Source: Saccharomonospora sp. NB11
Lineage (GTDB): Bacteria > Actinomycetota > Actinomycetes > Mycobacteriales > Pseudonocardiaceae
DNA: 64,000 nt
Reading direction: 5' to 3'
Assembly: GCF_015910535.1 (NCBI RefSeq)
Contig: NZ_JACBJG010000001.1
Span: 424,422-488,421 of the forward strand
The notes below the pieces were generated by a model. That model was not told the DNA's origin and ran no database searches. It was given only the letters and a program-made list of their open reading frames with translations. This document shows, piece after piece, positions 11,499 to 19,461 of this stretch. Position numbers and translations under genes: made by a program. How positions within the stretch are numbered: the stretch's first letter is position 1; each line of letters opens with the position of its first letter.

Positions 11499-12335
11499 GT
11501 GACCCATTTCGACAGCTACGTGGCGATCGGCGACAGCTTCACCGAGGGCCTCAACGACACCCTCCCGGACGGGTCGTTCCGGGGCTGGGCCGACCGCCTG
11601 GCCGAGATCCTCGCCGACGGCCGTGAGGACTTCCGCTACGCGAACCTCGCCATCCGCGGCAAGATGCTCGCCGAGATCATGGAGGAGCAGCTCCCCGTCG
11701 CACTCGAAGCCCGTCCCGACCTGGTCACCGTCTGCGCGGGCGGCAACGACATCATCGTGCCCGGCGCCGACGTCGACGAGGTCGCCGCCCAGTTCGAGAA
11801 GGGCATCGCGACGCTGCGCGAAGCCGGCATCGAGGTGCTGATCTTCACCGGACCCGACACCAAGCGGCTCTCGGTCATGAGCATCCTGCGGAGCAAGGTC
11901 GGCATCTACAACGCGCACCTGTGGGCCATCGCCGACCGCCACGGCGCGAAGGTCGTCGACCTGTGGGCGATGAACGTCCTGCACGACGCCCGGGCGTGGA
12001 GCGACGATCGTCTGCACTTCACGTCCGAAGGCCACCGCCGCATCGCGCTGCGGGCCGCCGAGGTGCTCGGCGTTCCCACCGAGAGCGACTGGCGCGAGCC
12101 GTGGCCCGAGGAGAACGAACCCGTCAACTGGCTCACCCTGCGTCGCTCCGACCTGGCCTGGACCAAGACCCACCTCCTGCCGTGGATCCGCAGGCAGCTC
12201 CGCGGCGAGTCGATGGGCGACGGCATCCTGCCGAAGCGGCCCCAGCTCGCGCCGGTGACGGCGAAGGACTCGGGCACGGCCACCGCCACCCTGGTGTCCG
12301 AACAGCCTGTTCACCGGCAGTCCCGCTCCGCCTGA
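11499..12335 (+). CDS. SGNH/GDSL-type hydrolase
   Basis: 278 aa esterase/lipase-like hydrolase. All SGNH blocks are visible: block I VAIGDSFTEG (nucleophile Ser), block II NLAIRGKML (oxyanion Gly), block III VCAGGNDII (oxyanion Asn) and block V DRLHFTSEGH (Asp-x-x-His pair). No signal peptide or membrane span, so it is predicted to be cytoplasmic. The start is GTG at 11499, six bases after GGGAGGAG; the TTG one codon upstream is too close. The natural substrate cannot be told from sequence. It is monocistronic by spacing. Confidence 0.92.
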   Translation: MTHFDSYVAIGDSFTEGLNDTLPDGSFRGWADRLAEILADGREDFRYANLAIRGKMLAEIMEEQLPVALEARPDLVTVCAGGNDIIVPGADVDEVAAQFEKGIATLREAGIEVLIFTGPDTKRLSVMSILRSKVGIYNAHLWAIADRHGAKVVDLWAMNVLHDARAWSDDRLHFTSEGHRRIALRAAEVLGVPTESDWREPWPEENEPVNWLTLRRSDLAWTKTHLLPWIRRQLRGESMGDGILPKRPQLAPVTAKDSGTATATLVSEQPVHRQSRSA

Positions 12336-12402
12336 GCCGACCGGCGAGCACGGCCGATCACCGTCTTGGCGGCGTGCCTCGACCCGGACTTACAGTCGAG
12401 GC

Positions 12403-13104
12403 ATGCCCGCCACGCGCGTCCTGGCCGCGCTCGCCGCCACGGCGGTGGTGCTCACCGGCCTGCTCGCGCTCGTGGCGACGGTCGTGGTCCGCGACGACGT
12501 CGAGACCGAGCTCGCCGAACGCGCCCGACAGGCACTCTCCCAGGCCGAGCTGCCCACCGACGTCGTGAGCTTCTCCGGGAGGGACGCCAGCATCCGCGCC
12601 CGCTCGCCGAGGGAGGCGGTCCTGGCGAGTGCCGTCGTGGCCGAGGTCGACGGCGTCCGTTCGGTGGACATCGCCGCCTTCACCTCCGGCCCTCGGACCG
12701 GCTCCGATTCCGACGCGCTCGCCTCCCCGGACGCCGCAGCGAAGGCGCGGCTGCAACGCTCGCTCGACCGTGTCCTCGCCGAGCACCCCATCACCTTCCG
12801 CCCGGACTCCGCCACCCTGACGCGCGCCGGGCGGCAGGCCGTCGCCGAGGTGGCCTCCGTGCTGTCCGACGCTCCCTCGGACTGGCGGTTCGAGGTGCAG
12901 GGACACGTCGCACGGGTATCCGACACGGACCGGAAGGGCGCCATGGAGCTGTCGCGCGCACGTGCCGAGACGGTGGCCGACGAGCTGGTCGACGCGGGCC
13001 TTCCACGTCGCCGGTTGACCACCGTCGGGCACGGTGACACCCGCCCGCTGTCGACGCTCGGTACGTCCGCGATCGACCGGAGGGTGGAGATCCACGTGCG
13101 GTGA
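12403..13104 (+). CDS. ArfA-like membrane-anchored BON/OmpA-family protein
   Basis: 233 aa. An N-terminal membrane anchor (VLAALAATAVVLTGLLALVATVV), then a BON-like segment (residues about 30-90, with TDVVSFSGRDASIRA), then an OmpA/MotB peptidoglycan-binding domain (PDSATLTRAGRQAVAEVASVL, then VQGHVARVSDTDRKGAMELS and AETVADELVDAGLPRRRL, ending DRRVEIHV). The same order is found in mycobacterial ArfA (OmpATb, Rv0899), which supports growth at acid pH through ammonia secretion. The next gene encodes a small membrane protein, as in the arf operon. Function in acid adaptation is an inference from this similarity. Confidence 0.82.
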   Translation: MPATRVLAALAATAVVLTGLLALVATVVVRDDVETELAERARQALSQAELPTDVVSFSGRDASIRARSPREAVLASAVVAEVDGVRSVDIAAFTSGPRTGSDSDALASPDAAAKARLQRSLDRVLAEHPITFRPDSATLTRAGRQAVAEVASVLSDAPSDWRFEVQGHVARVSDTDRKGAMELSRARAETVADELVDAGLPRRRLTTVGHGDTRPLSTLGTSAIDRRVEIHVR

Positions 13105-13143
13105 CCGCCCGGCGCCGAAGGCGAGCTGGCAGGAGGCGGGACC

Positions 13144-13500
13144 ATGTTGTGGTTGTTCGGCGAGATCTGGTTGTGGTTGTTGGCCGCGTTCGTGCTGGGC
13201 CTGGCGTTGGCTGGGCTGACCTTCTACTCCCTGCGGCGACGCAGTGCCGCGGGCGACGAGACGGCCACGGACACCACGGCACCGGTCCCACGGGTGTCCG
13301 ACTCCGAACGCACCACCCTCATGCGTCGCGTCGAACCGGGTGCCGCCGCCCCGTCGCACGGCGACCGCACGGACGAGAGCGAGGGACGGGTGCACGGCGT
13401 CCTTCCGCTGTCCTCGGCCGAGTGGCACGCCCGCAACGAATGGCCCGACGAGCGTGACATCGCCCTCGCCGAGGAGAACCGCCCGCGGCGGCAGAGCTGA
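13144..13500 (+). CDS. Small membrane protein, possible ArfB/ArfC-like partner
   Basis: 118 aa with one strong N-terminal transmembrane helix (LWLFGEIWLWLLAAFVLGLA, with Trp at both ends), then a basic RRRS stop-transfer and a polar, acidic cytoplasmic tail (LPLSSAEWHARNEWPDERD). The ATG follows AGGAGG by seven bases. It lies 39 bases after the ArfA-like gene on the same strand, so the two are probably cotranscribed. It resembles the small membrane partners of ArfA only in size, topology and position; no catalytic motif is seen. Confidence 0.7.
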   Translation: MLWLFGEIWLWLLAAFVLGLALAGLTFYSLRRRSAAGDETATDTTAPVPRVSDSERTTLMRRVEPGAAAPSHGDRTDESEGRVHGVLPLSSAEWHARNEWPDERDIALAEENRPRRQS

Positions 13501-13566
13501 CGGCGCGAGCTGGTAGGTTCGGCGATTGACTCCCCCGGTTCACGTTCGTCGCCCGAAGGATCGCGC

Positions 13567-14058
13567 ATGCCGCTTCCGCACTGGACGTCGGAGAACGTTC
13601 TCCCGCCGGGGCGGCACCAGGCCGACCTCTCCGACATCTACGAACGGCTGGTGTGGGACGCCCCGTACCGCAACGAGCGCGAGATCCTCTTCAGCGCGCT
13701 GAGCGGGTACCTCGGGGTCGTGTGCAGGCTGATCCCGTCGGGCCGGGCCTGGATCGGTGGCGAGCTGGCCGTGCGCTCCGCCGAGATCCCTCGTGACGTC
13801 GACGTGGTGCTGCTGCCCGACGAATGGGGCGCGCTCAAGCGACTCGACGGCCACGCCCGATCGACGTTCTACGGCATGTTCACGCTGCGCGGCGTGATCG
13901 CCGAACAACCCGCGATGTACCTGGAGCAGGTGCAACCGGTGAGCGGCCTGGTGGACGGCTTCCTGTGTCATCCCGGTGACGAGGACATCTGGGAGTCGGT
14001 CTGGTCGCACGGCCCCGTCCCAGGCACAGTGAAGGGATTTCCGGAGGTGGTGTGGTGA
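13567..14058 (+). CDS. Nucleotidyltransferase-like protein of unknown function
   Basis: 163 aa. IGGELAVRSAEIPRDVDVV (about residues 64-82) resembles the minimal nucleotidyltransferase signature G-[GS]-x(9-12)-D-x-D, with the two carboxylates in RDVDVV. N-terminal LPPGRHQADLSDIYERLVW also occurs in DUF6932-like nucleotidyltransferase-fold proteins, to my recollection. No second substrate domain is present. The gene overlaps the next one (GTGA), so the products are made together. The pair could be a toxin-antitoxin or housekeeping unit; I cannot assign a reaction. Confidence 0.7.
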   Translation: MPLPHWTSENVLPPGRHQADLSDIYERLVWDAPYRNEREILFSALSGYLGVVCRLIPSGRAWIGGELAVRSAEIPRDVDVVLLPDEWGALKRLDGHARSTFYGMFTLRGVIAEQPAMYLEQVQPVSGLVDGFLCHPGDEDIWESVWSHGPVPGTVKGFPEVVW

Positions 14059-14930
14059 GCTTCCGGCAGATCGCCGAGAACATCCCCGGTGGCACGTGGC
14101 TCGACGACCTCGCCCGCGCGTCCGCACTGGCCGCCCACGCGAAGTTCGAGCGCACCGCCCGGTCGCCACTGCTCCGCGTGTCGGTCCTGGGCTCCTCGCA
14201 CCTCGACGCCTACACGTCGTCCGACCTCAGCCGTGCGCTGCAGGACGCCACGGCCAAGATCGGCCACATCGTCCGCAACCCGCAGACCGAGATCACGTCG
14301 GTGCAGCCGGCCGACCGGGAGAAGGCTCCGCTCATCCAACGCGGTCAGGCGGGCAACGCGATGTTCTTCGGTTTCCCGGAGACGTCCGTGCCGGGCGCCC
14401 TCATCTCCGACGGCATCGAGACGCTGTCCGAGCGCGCGGTCAAGGAGCTGTGCGACTTCCTGCCGGTGAACGGCTCGGACGACGGCGCGCTCGACGCGGT
14501 GCTGCTGCAACGCGACACGGTGCGCAACGCGATCAGCGACGTCGTCAACGCCGTCATGCGAACGTCCAGCATCGCGCTGTCGCTCACGCCCACCACCGGC
14601 GAGGACGTCGCGCGCAGCATGACCACCGAACAGGCGCGGGTGTTGCAGAGCAGCCTGCGCGAGTCCCGCGAGGACGTCGGCTACGAGACGGTGACGGGCA
14701 GGCTCGACGGAGTCCGCACCCGCAGGCGGATCTTCTATCTGGAGCGTGACACCGGCTCCACGATCCAGGGTGCCGTCGCCCCCGACCTGCTCGACGAGAT
14801 CAAGGAGAATCTCGACCGGCCGGTCACCGCTCGGCTCCGGGTCGTGCGGACCACCACCATCGACGGCCGCCGTGGCCGTCCCGTGTACGAGTTGTTGGAG
14901 ATCCGCTCGGAGACGAGCCTGTTCGACTGA
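14055..14930 (+). CDS. Conserved protein of unknown function, partner of the nucleotidyltransferase-like gene
   Basis: 291 aa, no recognised enzyme motif. The N-terminal half has a helical part (WLDDLARASALAAHAKFER) and LRVSVLGSSHLDAYTSSDL; the middle carries ITTGEDVARSMTTEQ-like helices; the C-terminal 80 residues look like a small beta-barrel (YETVTGRLDGVRTRRRIFYL, IQGAVAPDLLDEIKENL, VTARLRVVRTTTIDGR, YELLEI). GTG at 14055 overlaps the upstream stop and follows GGAGG by seven bases. No signal peptide or membrane span. A strong terminator hairpin lies 32 bases downstream, so the operon ends here. Confidence 0.65.
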   Translation: MSFRQIAENIPGGTWLDDLARASALAAHAKFERTARSPLLRVSVLGSSHLDAYTSSDLSRALQDATAKIGHIVRNPQTEITSVQPADREKAPLIQRGQAGNAMFFGFPETSVPGALISDGIETLSERAVKELCDFLPVNGSDDGALDAVLLQRDTVRNAISDVVNAVMRTSSIALSLTPTTGEDVARSMTTEQARVLQSSLRESREDVGYETVTGRLDGVRTRRRIFYLERDTGSTIQGAVAPDLLDEIKENLDRPVTARLRVVRTTTIDGRRGRPVYELLEIRSETSLFD

Positions 14931-14962
14931 GCGGCGCACCGGCGGGTGCCTGCGGACACGAA

Positions 14963-15008
14963 TACGGCCCCGTGCCGCCAGTCCCGAACCTGGCGGCGCG
15001 GGGCCGTA
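14963..15008 (+). terminator. Terminator hairpin of the nucleotidyltransferase-like pair
   Basis: TACGGCCCCGTGCCGCCAG (14963-14981) pairs with CTGGCGGCGCGGGGCCGTA (14990-15008): 19 bp with a single G-U pair and an 8-base loop. It may also stop transcripts from the convergent ectoine operon. Confidence 0.85.
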
Positions 15009-15127
15009 CCCACGCACATCCACGCCGTCACACATGCCGGACTCACCCCGAGCAAGGAGTCACGCCCGATGTTCTGGCGGCGGTCACCTCACCAGCCGCG
15101 CCGCTGAGGTGCGGATACGGTAACAGA

Positions 15128-15162
15128 CCGCATCGGGGCGACTACGCTGCACCCCGATGCGG
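15128..15162 (-). terminator. Hairpin downstream of ectD
   Basis: Perfect 11-bp inverted repeat CCGCATCGGGG (15128-15138) / CCCCGATGCGG (15152-15162) with a 13-base loop, about 50 bases after the ectD stop on the minus strand. Between the two hairpins (15009-15127) I see no gene. Confidence 0.75.
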
Positions 15163-15209
15163 CCCTCCTACCGGTTATGGTCCTGCCCTGTGATCGCGCG
15201 ACGGGGCGA

Positions 15210-16112
15210 TCAGCGGGTCAGCGGCGTGAAGTCCCTCGCCCCGATGAACGTCGGGCGCGGGCTCTTCGCCGCGAACGGCTCCACCAGCGTGTTCTCCACG
15301 CTGTTGAAGACCAGGAAGATGTTCGACCTCGGGTACGGCGTGATGTTGTTGCCCGACCCGTGCATGATGTTCGAGTCGAAGAACAGCGCCGAACCCGCCG
15401 GTCCGGTGAACTGGTCGATACCGTGCTCGGCGGCGAGCTTCGTGATGTCGTCCTCGCTCGGGACGCCGATCTCCTGCTCCTTCAGCGACGCCTTGTAGTG
15501 GTTCTCCGGCGTCTCGCCGACGCACTGGACGAACGTACGCTGCGATCCCGGCATCACCATCAGCCCGCCGTTGAACGGGTAGTTGTCGGTCAGCGCGATC
15601 GAGCAGCTCACGGCCCTGGGCCTCGGCATGCCGTCCTCGGCGTGCCACGTCTCGAAGTCCGAGTGCCAGTAGAAGCCGTTGCCCTTGAAGCCGGGCATGT
15701 AGTTGACGCGGCTCTGGTGAATGTAGACGTCCGAGCCCAGAATCTGCTGCGCCCGATCGAGAATCCGAGGATCCCGCGCCAGTTCACCGATCAGCTCGCT
15801 GATCTTGTGCACTTCGAAGATCGACCGGACGTCGCCGGACTTCTTCTCGGTGACGACACGCTCGTCGGCCTTGAGTTGTTCGTCCGACGAGAGCCGCACG
15901 AGTTCCTGCCAGTACCCCTGCACCTCGGCAGGGGACAGGAGTCCCTCGATGATCGAATACCCCTTGGCGTCGTGCGAGGCCAGGGCAGCCGCGTCCATCG
16001 GGCCGTCCTGCTCACCACCCCAGACCGTCGGGTCCGTCCGCTCCAGCAGCGTCGCTTCACCCGCGACACGCGTGGGGTACATGTCGGTCGTCCGGCTCTC
16101 CGCGAGAGTCAC
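15210..16112 (-). CDS. ectD: Ectoine 5-hydroxylase EctD
   Basis: 300 aa Fe(II)/2-oxoglutarate dioxygenase that makes 5-hydroxyectoine from ectoine. The EctD signature FYWHSDFETWHAEDGMPRPR contains the iron ligands of the H-x-D motif and the ectoine-binding Trp; the distal iron His is in NIMHGSGNNITPYPRSN, followed by the 2-oxoglutarate Arg. Full length. GTG start at 16112 behind GGAGGAGG. It lies 145 bases after ectC, with a hairpin and a SigB/SigF-like promoter match in the gap, so it may be expressed both with and apart from ectABC. Confidence 0.97.
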   Translation of the reverse strand: MTLAESRTTDMYPTRVAGEATLLERTDPTVWGGEQDGPMDAAALASHDAKGYSIIEGLLSPAEVQGYWQELVRLSSDEQLKADERVVTEKKSGDVRSIFEVHKISELIGELARDPRILDRAQQILGSDVYIHQSRVNYMPGFKGNGFYWHSDFETWHAEDGMPRPRAVSCSIALTDNYPFNGGLMVMPGSQRTFVQCVGETPENHYKASLKEQEIGVPSEDDITKLAAEHGIDQFTGPAGSALFFDSNIMHGSGNNITPYPRSNIFLVFNSVENTLVEPFAAKSPRPTFIGARDFTPLTR

Positions 16113-16185
16113 GTAACTCGCCTCCTCCGAGTGCCACTGTGCTGTTTTGCCGTTGTTTTCTTGAGGTTCCCCGTTCTTTCAGGTG

Positions 16186-16211
16186 ATACCCGTTCGGGGT
16201 CCGCGGGAACC
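16186..16211 (-). promoter_or_regulatory. Candidate SigB/SigF-type promoter for ectD
   Basis: On the minus strand GGTT (16211-16208), 16 bases, GGGTAT (16191-16186). This fits the actinobacterial general-stress sigma consensus G-N-T-T, 14-17 bases, GGGTAT. It would give a 5' leader of about 65 bases before the ectD GTG. Sequence match only. Confidence 0.5.
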
Positions 16212-16233
16212 GCCTCCACTTGAGACGGTTCCC
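16205..16233 (-). terminator. Hairpin in the ectC-ectD gap, possible partial terminator
   Basis: Perfect 8-bp inverted repeat GGGAACCG (16205-16212) / CGGTTCCC (16226-16233) with a 13-base loop, 25 bases after the ectC stop on the minus strand. It may attenuate read-through from ectABC into ectD. Confidence 0.55.
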
Positions 16234-16257
16234 ACGAAACCTGTGGCCCTGCGGGCG

Positions 16258-16647
16258 TTAGTCCTCGACGACGAGCGGGTAGACCCCGTTCTCGTCGTGG
16301 ACCTCACGACCCGTGATCGGCGGGTTGAACACGCACACGGTGCGCATGTCCGTCTTCGGCCGCACCTGGTGCTGGTCGTGCTCGTTCAGCAGGTACAGCG
16401 AGCCCGGCTTCAACTGGTACGTCTCTCCGGTCGCCTTGTCGGTCAGCTCACCCTCGCCCTCGACGATGAACACCGCCTCGATGTGGTTGGCGTACCAGAA
16501 GTCGTTGACCGTCCCCGCGTACAGCGTCGTCTCGTGGACGGAGAAACCGACCTTGTCCTTGGCCAGCACGATGCGCTTGCTGCGCCAGTTCGGCTGCTTG
16601 ATGTCGGCTTCGGTGTCGGTGATCTCGTCGAGGGTACGAACGATCAA
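16258..16647 (-). CDS. ectC: L-ectoine synthase EctC
   Basis: 129 aa cupin that cyclises N-gamma-acetyl-diaminobutyrate to ectoine. [18 protein letters not shown] is the canonical N-terminus, [18 protein letters not shown] the metal-binding cupin core (Glu), and [11 protein letters not shown] the second cupin block (His). The start codon is TTG (complement of CAA at 16645-16647): no ATG or GTG is available that keeps the conserved N-terminus, and AAGGAG lies seven bases upstream. The TTG may lower EctC output relative to EctB. Confidence 0.97.
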   Translation of the reverse strand: MIVRTLDEITDTEADIKQPNWRSKRIVLAKDKVGFSVHETTLYAGTVNDFWYANHIEAVFIVEGEGELTDKATGETYQLKPGSLYLLNEHDQHQVRPKTDMRTVCVFNPPITGREVHDENGVYPLVVED

Positions 16648-16689
16648 TTTGGCTCCTTCGCGAATCTCAGTTGCAACGTCTGTTCGCGC

Positions 16690-17943
16690 TCAGCGCGAGA
16701 GCACGGCGGCGACCGATTCCTTGATGATCGACAACCCCTGCTCGATCTCCTCGTCGGACGTGGTGAGCGCCGGCAGCAGCTTCACCACTTCCCCGTCGGG
16801 TCCGGAGGTCTCCATCAGCAGACCACGGTCGAACGCCTCGGCGCAGACCTTGCCCGCGACCTCACCGCTCGAGAACTCCAGTCCACGGGCGAGGCCACGC
16901 CCCTTGGCCACGAGGTTCGCGTCGGGGTAGGCCTCGACGAGCTCGGTGAACACCTGGCCGACGCGCTCGCCCTTGGCCTTGGTGGACTTCTCCAGCTCGT
17001 CGTCGCGCCAGTAGGTGCGCAGCGCCTCGGCCGCCGTCACGAACGCGGGGTTGATGCCGCGGAACGTGCCGTTGTGCTCACCGGGCGACCACACGTCGAG
17101 GTCCGGGCGGATGAGGGTGATGGCCAGCGGCAGACCGTAGCCGCCGATCGACTTCGACAGGCAGATCATGTCGGGCTTGATGCCCGCTTCCTCGAAGCTG
17201 AAGAACGGCCCGGTGCGGCCGCAGCCCATCTGCACGTCGTCGAGGATCAGCAGAATGCCGTGGCGCTGGCACAGGTCCGACAGGCCGCGCAGCCACTCCA
17301 GCCGCGCGGCGTTGATGCCGCCCTCGCCCTGCACGGTCTCGACGATGACCGCGGCGGGCTCGTTCAGCCCGCTGCCGGAGTCCTCCAGCAGGCGCTCGAA
17401 GTAGAGGAAGTCCGGGTAGGCCCCGTCGAAGTACTTGTCGTACGGCATCGGCGTCGCGTGCACGAGCGGGATGCCCGCCCCACCACGCTTCATCGAGTTG
17501 CCCGTCACCGACAGCGCACCCAGCGTCATGCCGTGGAAGGCGTTGGTGAAGTTGATGACCGACTCCTTGCCGGTCACCTTGCGGGCCAACTTCAACGCGG
17601 CCTCGACGGCGTTGGCGCCACCGGGGCCGGGGAAGATGACCTTGTACTCCATGTCGCGGGGCTGCAGGATGACGTCGTTCAACGTCTGCAGGAAGTCCCG
17701 CTTCGCGACGGTGAACATGTCGAGTGCATGCGTCACACCGTCACGCGAAATGTAGTCGATCAACGCCTTCTTCAGCACCGGATTGTTGTGCCCGTAGTTC
17801 AGGGCACCCGCGCCGGCGAAGAAGTCGAGGTAAGCCTTGCCGTCTTCCGAGTAGAGCCAACTTCCCTGAGCCCGGTCGAACACGGTGGGCCAGCCACGGC
17901 TGTAGCTGCGCACCTCGGACTCAAGGGTTTCAAAGATGCTCAC
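16690..17943 (-). CDS. ectB: Diaminobutyrate-2-oxoglutarate transaminase EctB
   Basis: 417 aa class III PLP aminotransferase that makes L-2,4-diaminobutyrate from aspartate semialdehyde, first step of the ectoine route. [15 protein letters not shown] and [18 protein letters not shown] near the N-terminus, PLP-interacting [19 protein letters not shown], and the Schiff-base Lys in [15 protein letters not shown] (about residue 267). GTG start at 17943 with AGGAG upstream. It is 71 bases downstream of ectA and 42 bases upstream of ectC in one direction. Confidence 0.97.
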   Translation of the reverse strand: MSIFETLESEVRSYSRGWPTVFDRAQGSWLYSEDGKAYLDFFAGAGALNYGHNNPVLKKALIDYISRDGVTHALDMFTVAKRDFLQTLNDVILQPRDMEYKVIFPGPGGANAVEAALKLARKVTGKESVINFTNAFHGMTLGALSVTGNSMKRGGAGIPLVHATPMPYDKYFDGAYPDFLYFERLLEDSGSGLNEPAAVIVETVQGEGGINAARLEWLRGLSDLCQRHGILLILDDVQMGCGRTGPFFSFEEAGIKPDMICLSKSIGGYGLPLAITLIRPDLDVWSPGEHNGTFRGINPAFVTAAEALRTYWRDDELEKSTKAKGERVGQVFTELVEAYPDANLVAKGRGLARGLEFSSGEVAGKVCAEAFDRGLLMETSGPDGEVVKLLPALTTSDEEIEQGLSIIKESVAAVLSR

Positions 17944-18014
17944 TTGCTCAGTCTCCTGCTATTGAGGATGAAAAAATCGATGTTCGCGAGATCAGTCACA
18001 TTCGCGTGTATCGA

Positions 18015-18560
18015 TCACTGTGATTGCTGGGCGCTCGAAAGCGGGCCGATACGGAAGAGATCCTCGGGCTCGTGGCCGTCGGGGAAGTCGCCCGACTCGA
18101 ACAGCCGCGACCGCTCCAGCGTCGCGTTCCACCTCTTGGCGAACGAGGAGAACAACCTGATCGACGCCTCGTTGTCGGGCGTGATCGTGGTGTCCAGATA
18201 CCGCACTCCGGAGTCCACGAGCCTACCGAACAGGTCGTCGAGCAGGGTTCCCGCGAGCCCGCGGCCCCGCTGCGAGGCGTCAACGGCGACCTGCCACACC
18301 AGCACGGACTCGGGGTCCGTGGGGCGACGGTAACCGATGACGAAACCGACGATTTCTCCGTCGACGCGTGCGACGACCGACGTGTCGGCGAAATCGACAC
18401 ACCACAGCAGGTAGGCGTACGACGAGTTGAGATCCAACTTCTGCGAATCGCGGGCGATTCGCCACAAGGCCGCGCCGTCCTGCTTGGTCGGCGTTTCGAT
18501 CACAATGCGGCCCGCCGATTGATTATCGCCGTTGGCACGCTCTGAGTGCTTTCCGGACAT
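18015..18560 (-). CDS. ectA: L-2,4-diaminobutyrate acetyltransferase EctA
   Basis: 181 aa GNAT acetyltransferase that forms N-gamma-acetyl-diaminobutyrate. LDLNSSYAYLLWCVDFADT is the EctA substrate segment; the acetyl-CoA loop WQVAVDASQRGRGLAGTLLD carries the R/Q-x-x-G-x-G/A pattern; LDTTITPDNEASIRLFSSFA is the conserved C-terminal block. ATG at 18560 taken as start; there is no ribosome binding site, and TACGTT stands eight bases upstream as a possible -10, so translation may be leaderless. First gene of the ectoine operon. Confidence 0.94.
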   Translation of the reverse strand: MSGKHSERANGDNQSAGRIVIETPTKQDGAALWRIARDSQKLDLNSSYAYLLWCVDFADTSVVARVDGEIVGFVIGYRRPTDPESVLVWQVAVDASQRGRGLAGTLLDDLFGRLVDSGVRYLDTTITPDNEASIRLFSSFAKRWNATLERSRLFESGDFPDGHEPEDLFRIGPLSSAQQSQ

Positions 18561-18884
18561 ATTCAAAGAACGTAACAGAGTGCTTTGCGGGTCTCAGCCC
18601 GACGCGTCACTGCCCACCGTGACTACCTGCAACAACGCAGAAACATACGTGACAACACCAACAAAAAGGTTCCGATCAAGCCAAAAGATGTGCTATAAGC
18701 ACAGCGCTGGACGCGCTCTATTCGAGCGACCTCTGAGTGAGACGGTAGTGGCGTCGGGCACAGAACGCGAGGGGCTGCGCTACTTAGCGTCCTGTCGAGT
18801 GACACGATCACCGTGTCCCGGCGGCGCGCCCCCTCCAGCACACGGGAGCCTCGGGTCACCGTCGGTGACCGGGCCGCGCGGCGG
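18561..18884. promoter_or_regulatory. ectA upstream region, no gene; contains palindromes
   Basis: About 320 unusually AT-rich bases between ectA and the HhH-GPD gene. A perfect 5+3+5 palindrome GTGCTATAAGCAC at 18690-18702 is a candidate regulator site or promoter element for ectA; TACGTT ends 8 bases before the ectA ATG. GACACG/CGTGTC (18801-18817) is a further inverted repeat. Open frames here have no coding character. Confidence 0.5.
18854..18870 (-). terminator. Short hairpin after the HhH-GPD gene
   Basis: GGTCACCG-T-CGGTGACC, a 17-base palindrome 15 bases past the stop on the minus strand; forms a tight GC stem. No U-run. Confidence 0.45.
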
Positions 18885-19457
18885 TCAACTCCGCTTCGCC
18901 GCCGCCTTCGCAGCCTTCTTGTACGCGCGGACTTCCTGCAACGTCTGTTCGTCCACGACGTCGGCGATGGAGCGCCGCGCCCCCTCCTCGCCGTAGGCTC
19001 CCGCAGCCTCCCGCCACCCTTCGGGCCGCACGCCGAGCTGCTTGCCGAGCAGCGCCAGGAAGATCCGCGCCTTCTGGTCGCCGTACCCGGGCAGCTCCTT
19101 CAACCTGCGCAGCACCTCGCGACCGTCCGGGTTCCCCTGCGTCCAGATCGCGTCGGCGCGGCCGTCGTAGTGGTCGATCAGGAATCGGCACACCGCCTGG
19201 ATGCGCTTGGCCATCGCACCGGGGAACCGATGCACGGCGGGCTGTTGCGCGCACACGGCGGCGAACTCCTCGGGATCGGCCTCGGCGATGGCGTGCACGT
19301 CGAACGACCCCATCCGGTCGGCGATCTTCCTGGGCCCCGTGAAGGCCACCTCCATCGCGATCTGCTGGTCGAGCAGCATGCCCGTGAGCAGGGCAGCCGG
19401 GTCGTCGCCGAGCAGCGCGTCGGCGGCGGCGTCGCCGGTGAGGTTCAGCGTCGGCAT
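18885..19457 (-). CDS. HhH-GPD superfamily protein, base-excision-repair-like
   Basis: 190 aa. The helix-hairpin-helix LKELPGYGDQKARIFLALL (about residues 127-145) identifies the HhH-GPD fold of EndoIII/AlkA-type glycosylases, and GMLLDQQIAMEVAF near the N-terminus is the matching first helix of this actinobacterial subfamily. However, the catalytic Asp of the usual V-D-x(4)-R motif after the hairpin is not seen: the sequence runs straight to LGKQLGVRPEGW. The C-terminus is Lys/Ala-rich. Probably a DNA-binding or divergent repair protein. The ATG is five bases after the regulator stop, so it is likely cotranscribed with it. Confidence 0.82.
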   Translation of the reverse strand: MPTLNLTGDAAADALLGDDPAALLTGMLLDQQIAMEVAFTGPRKIADRMGSFDVHAIAEADPEEFAAVCAQQPAVHRFPGAMAKRIQAVCRFLIDHYDGRADAIWTQGNPDGREVLRRLKELPGYGDQKARIFLALLGKQLGVRPEGWREAAGAYGEEGARRSIADVVDEQTLQEVRAYKKAAKAAAKRS

Positions 19458-19461
19458 GTCC

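Noticed and set aside
16183..18333. 716-codon open frame on the plus strand across ectD-ectC-ectB-ectA
   Set aside because: Antisense to the conserved ectoine genes; product rich in Arg, Val, Gly, Asp with no domain.
18623..18859. 78-codon open frame on the minus strand upstream of ectA
   Set aside because: No ribosome binding site, no codon bias; lies in the AT-rich regulatory stretch.
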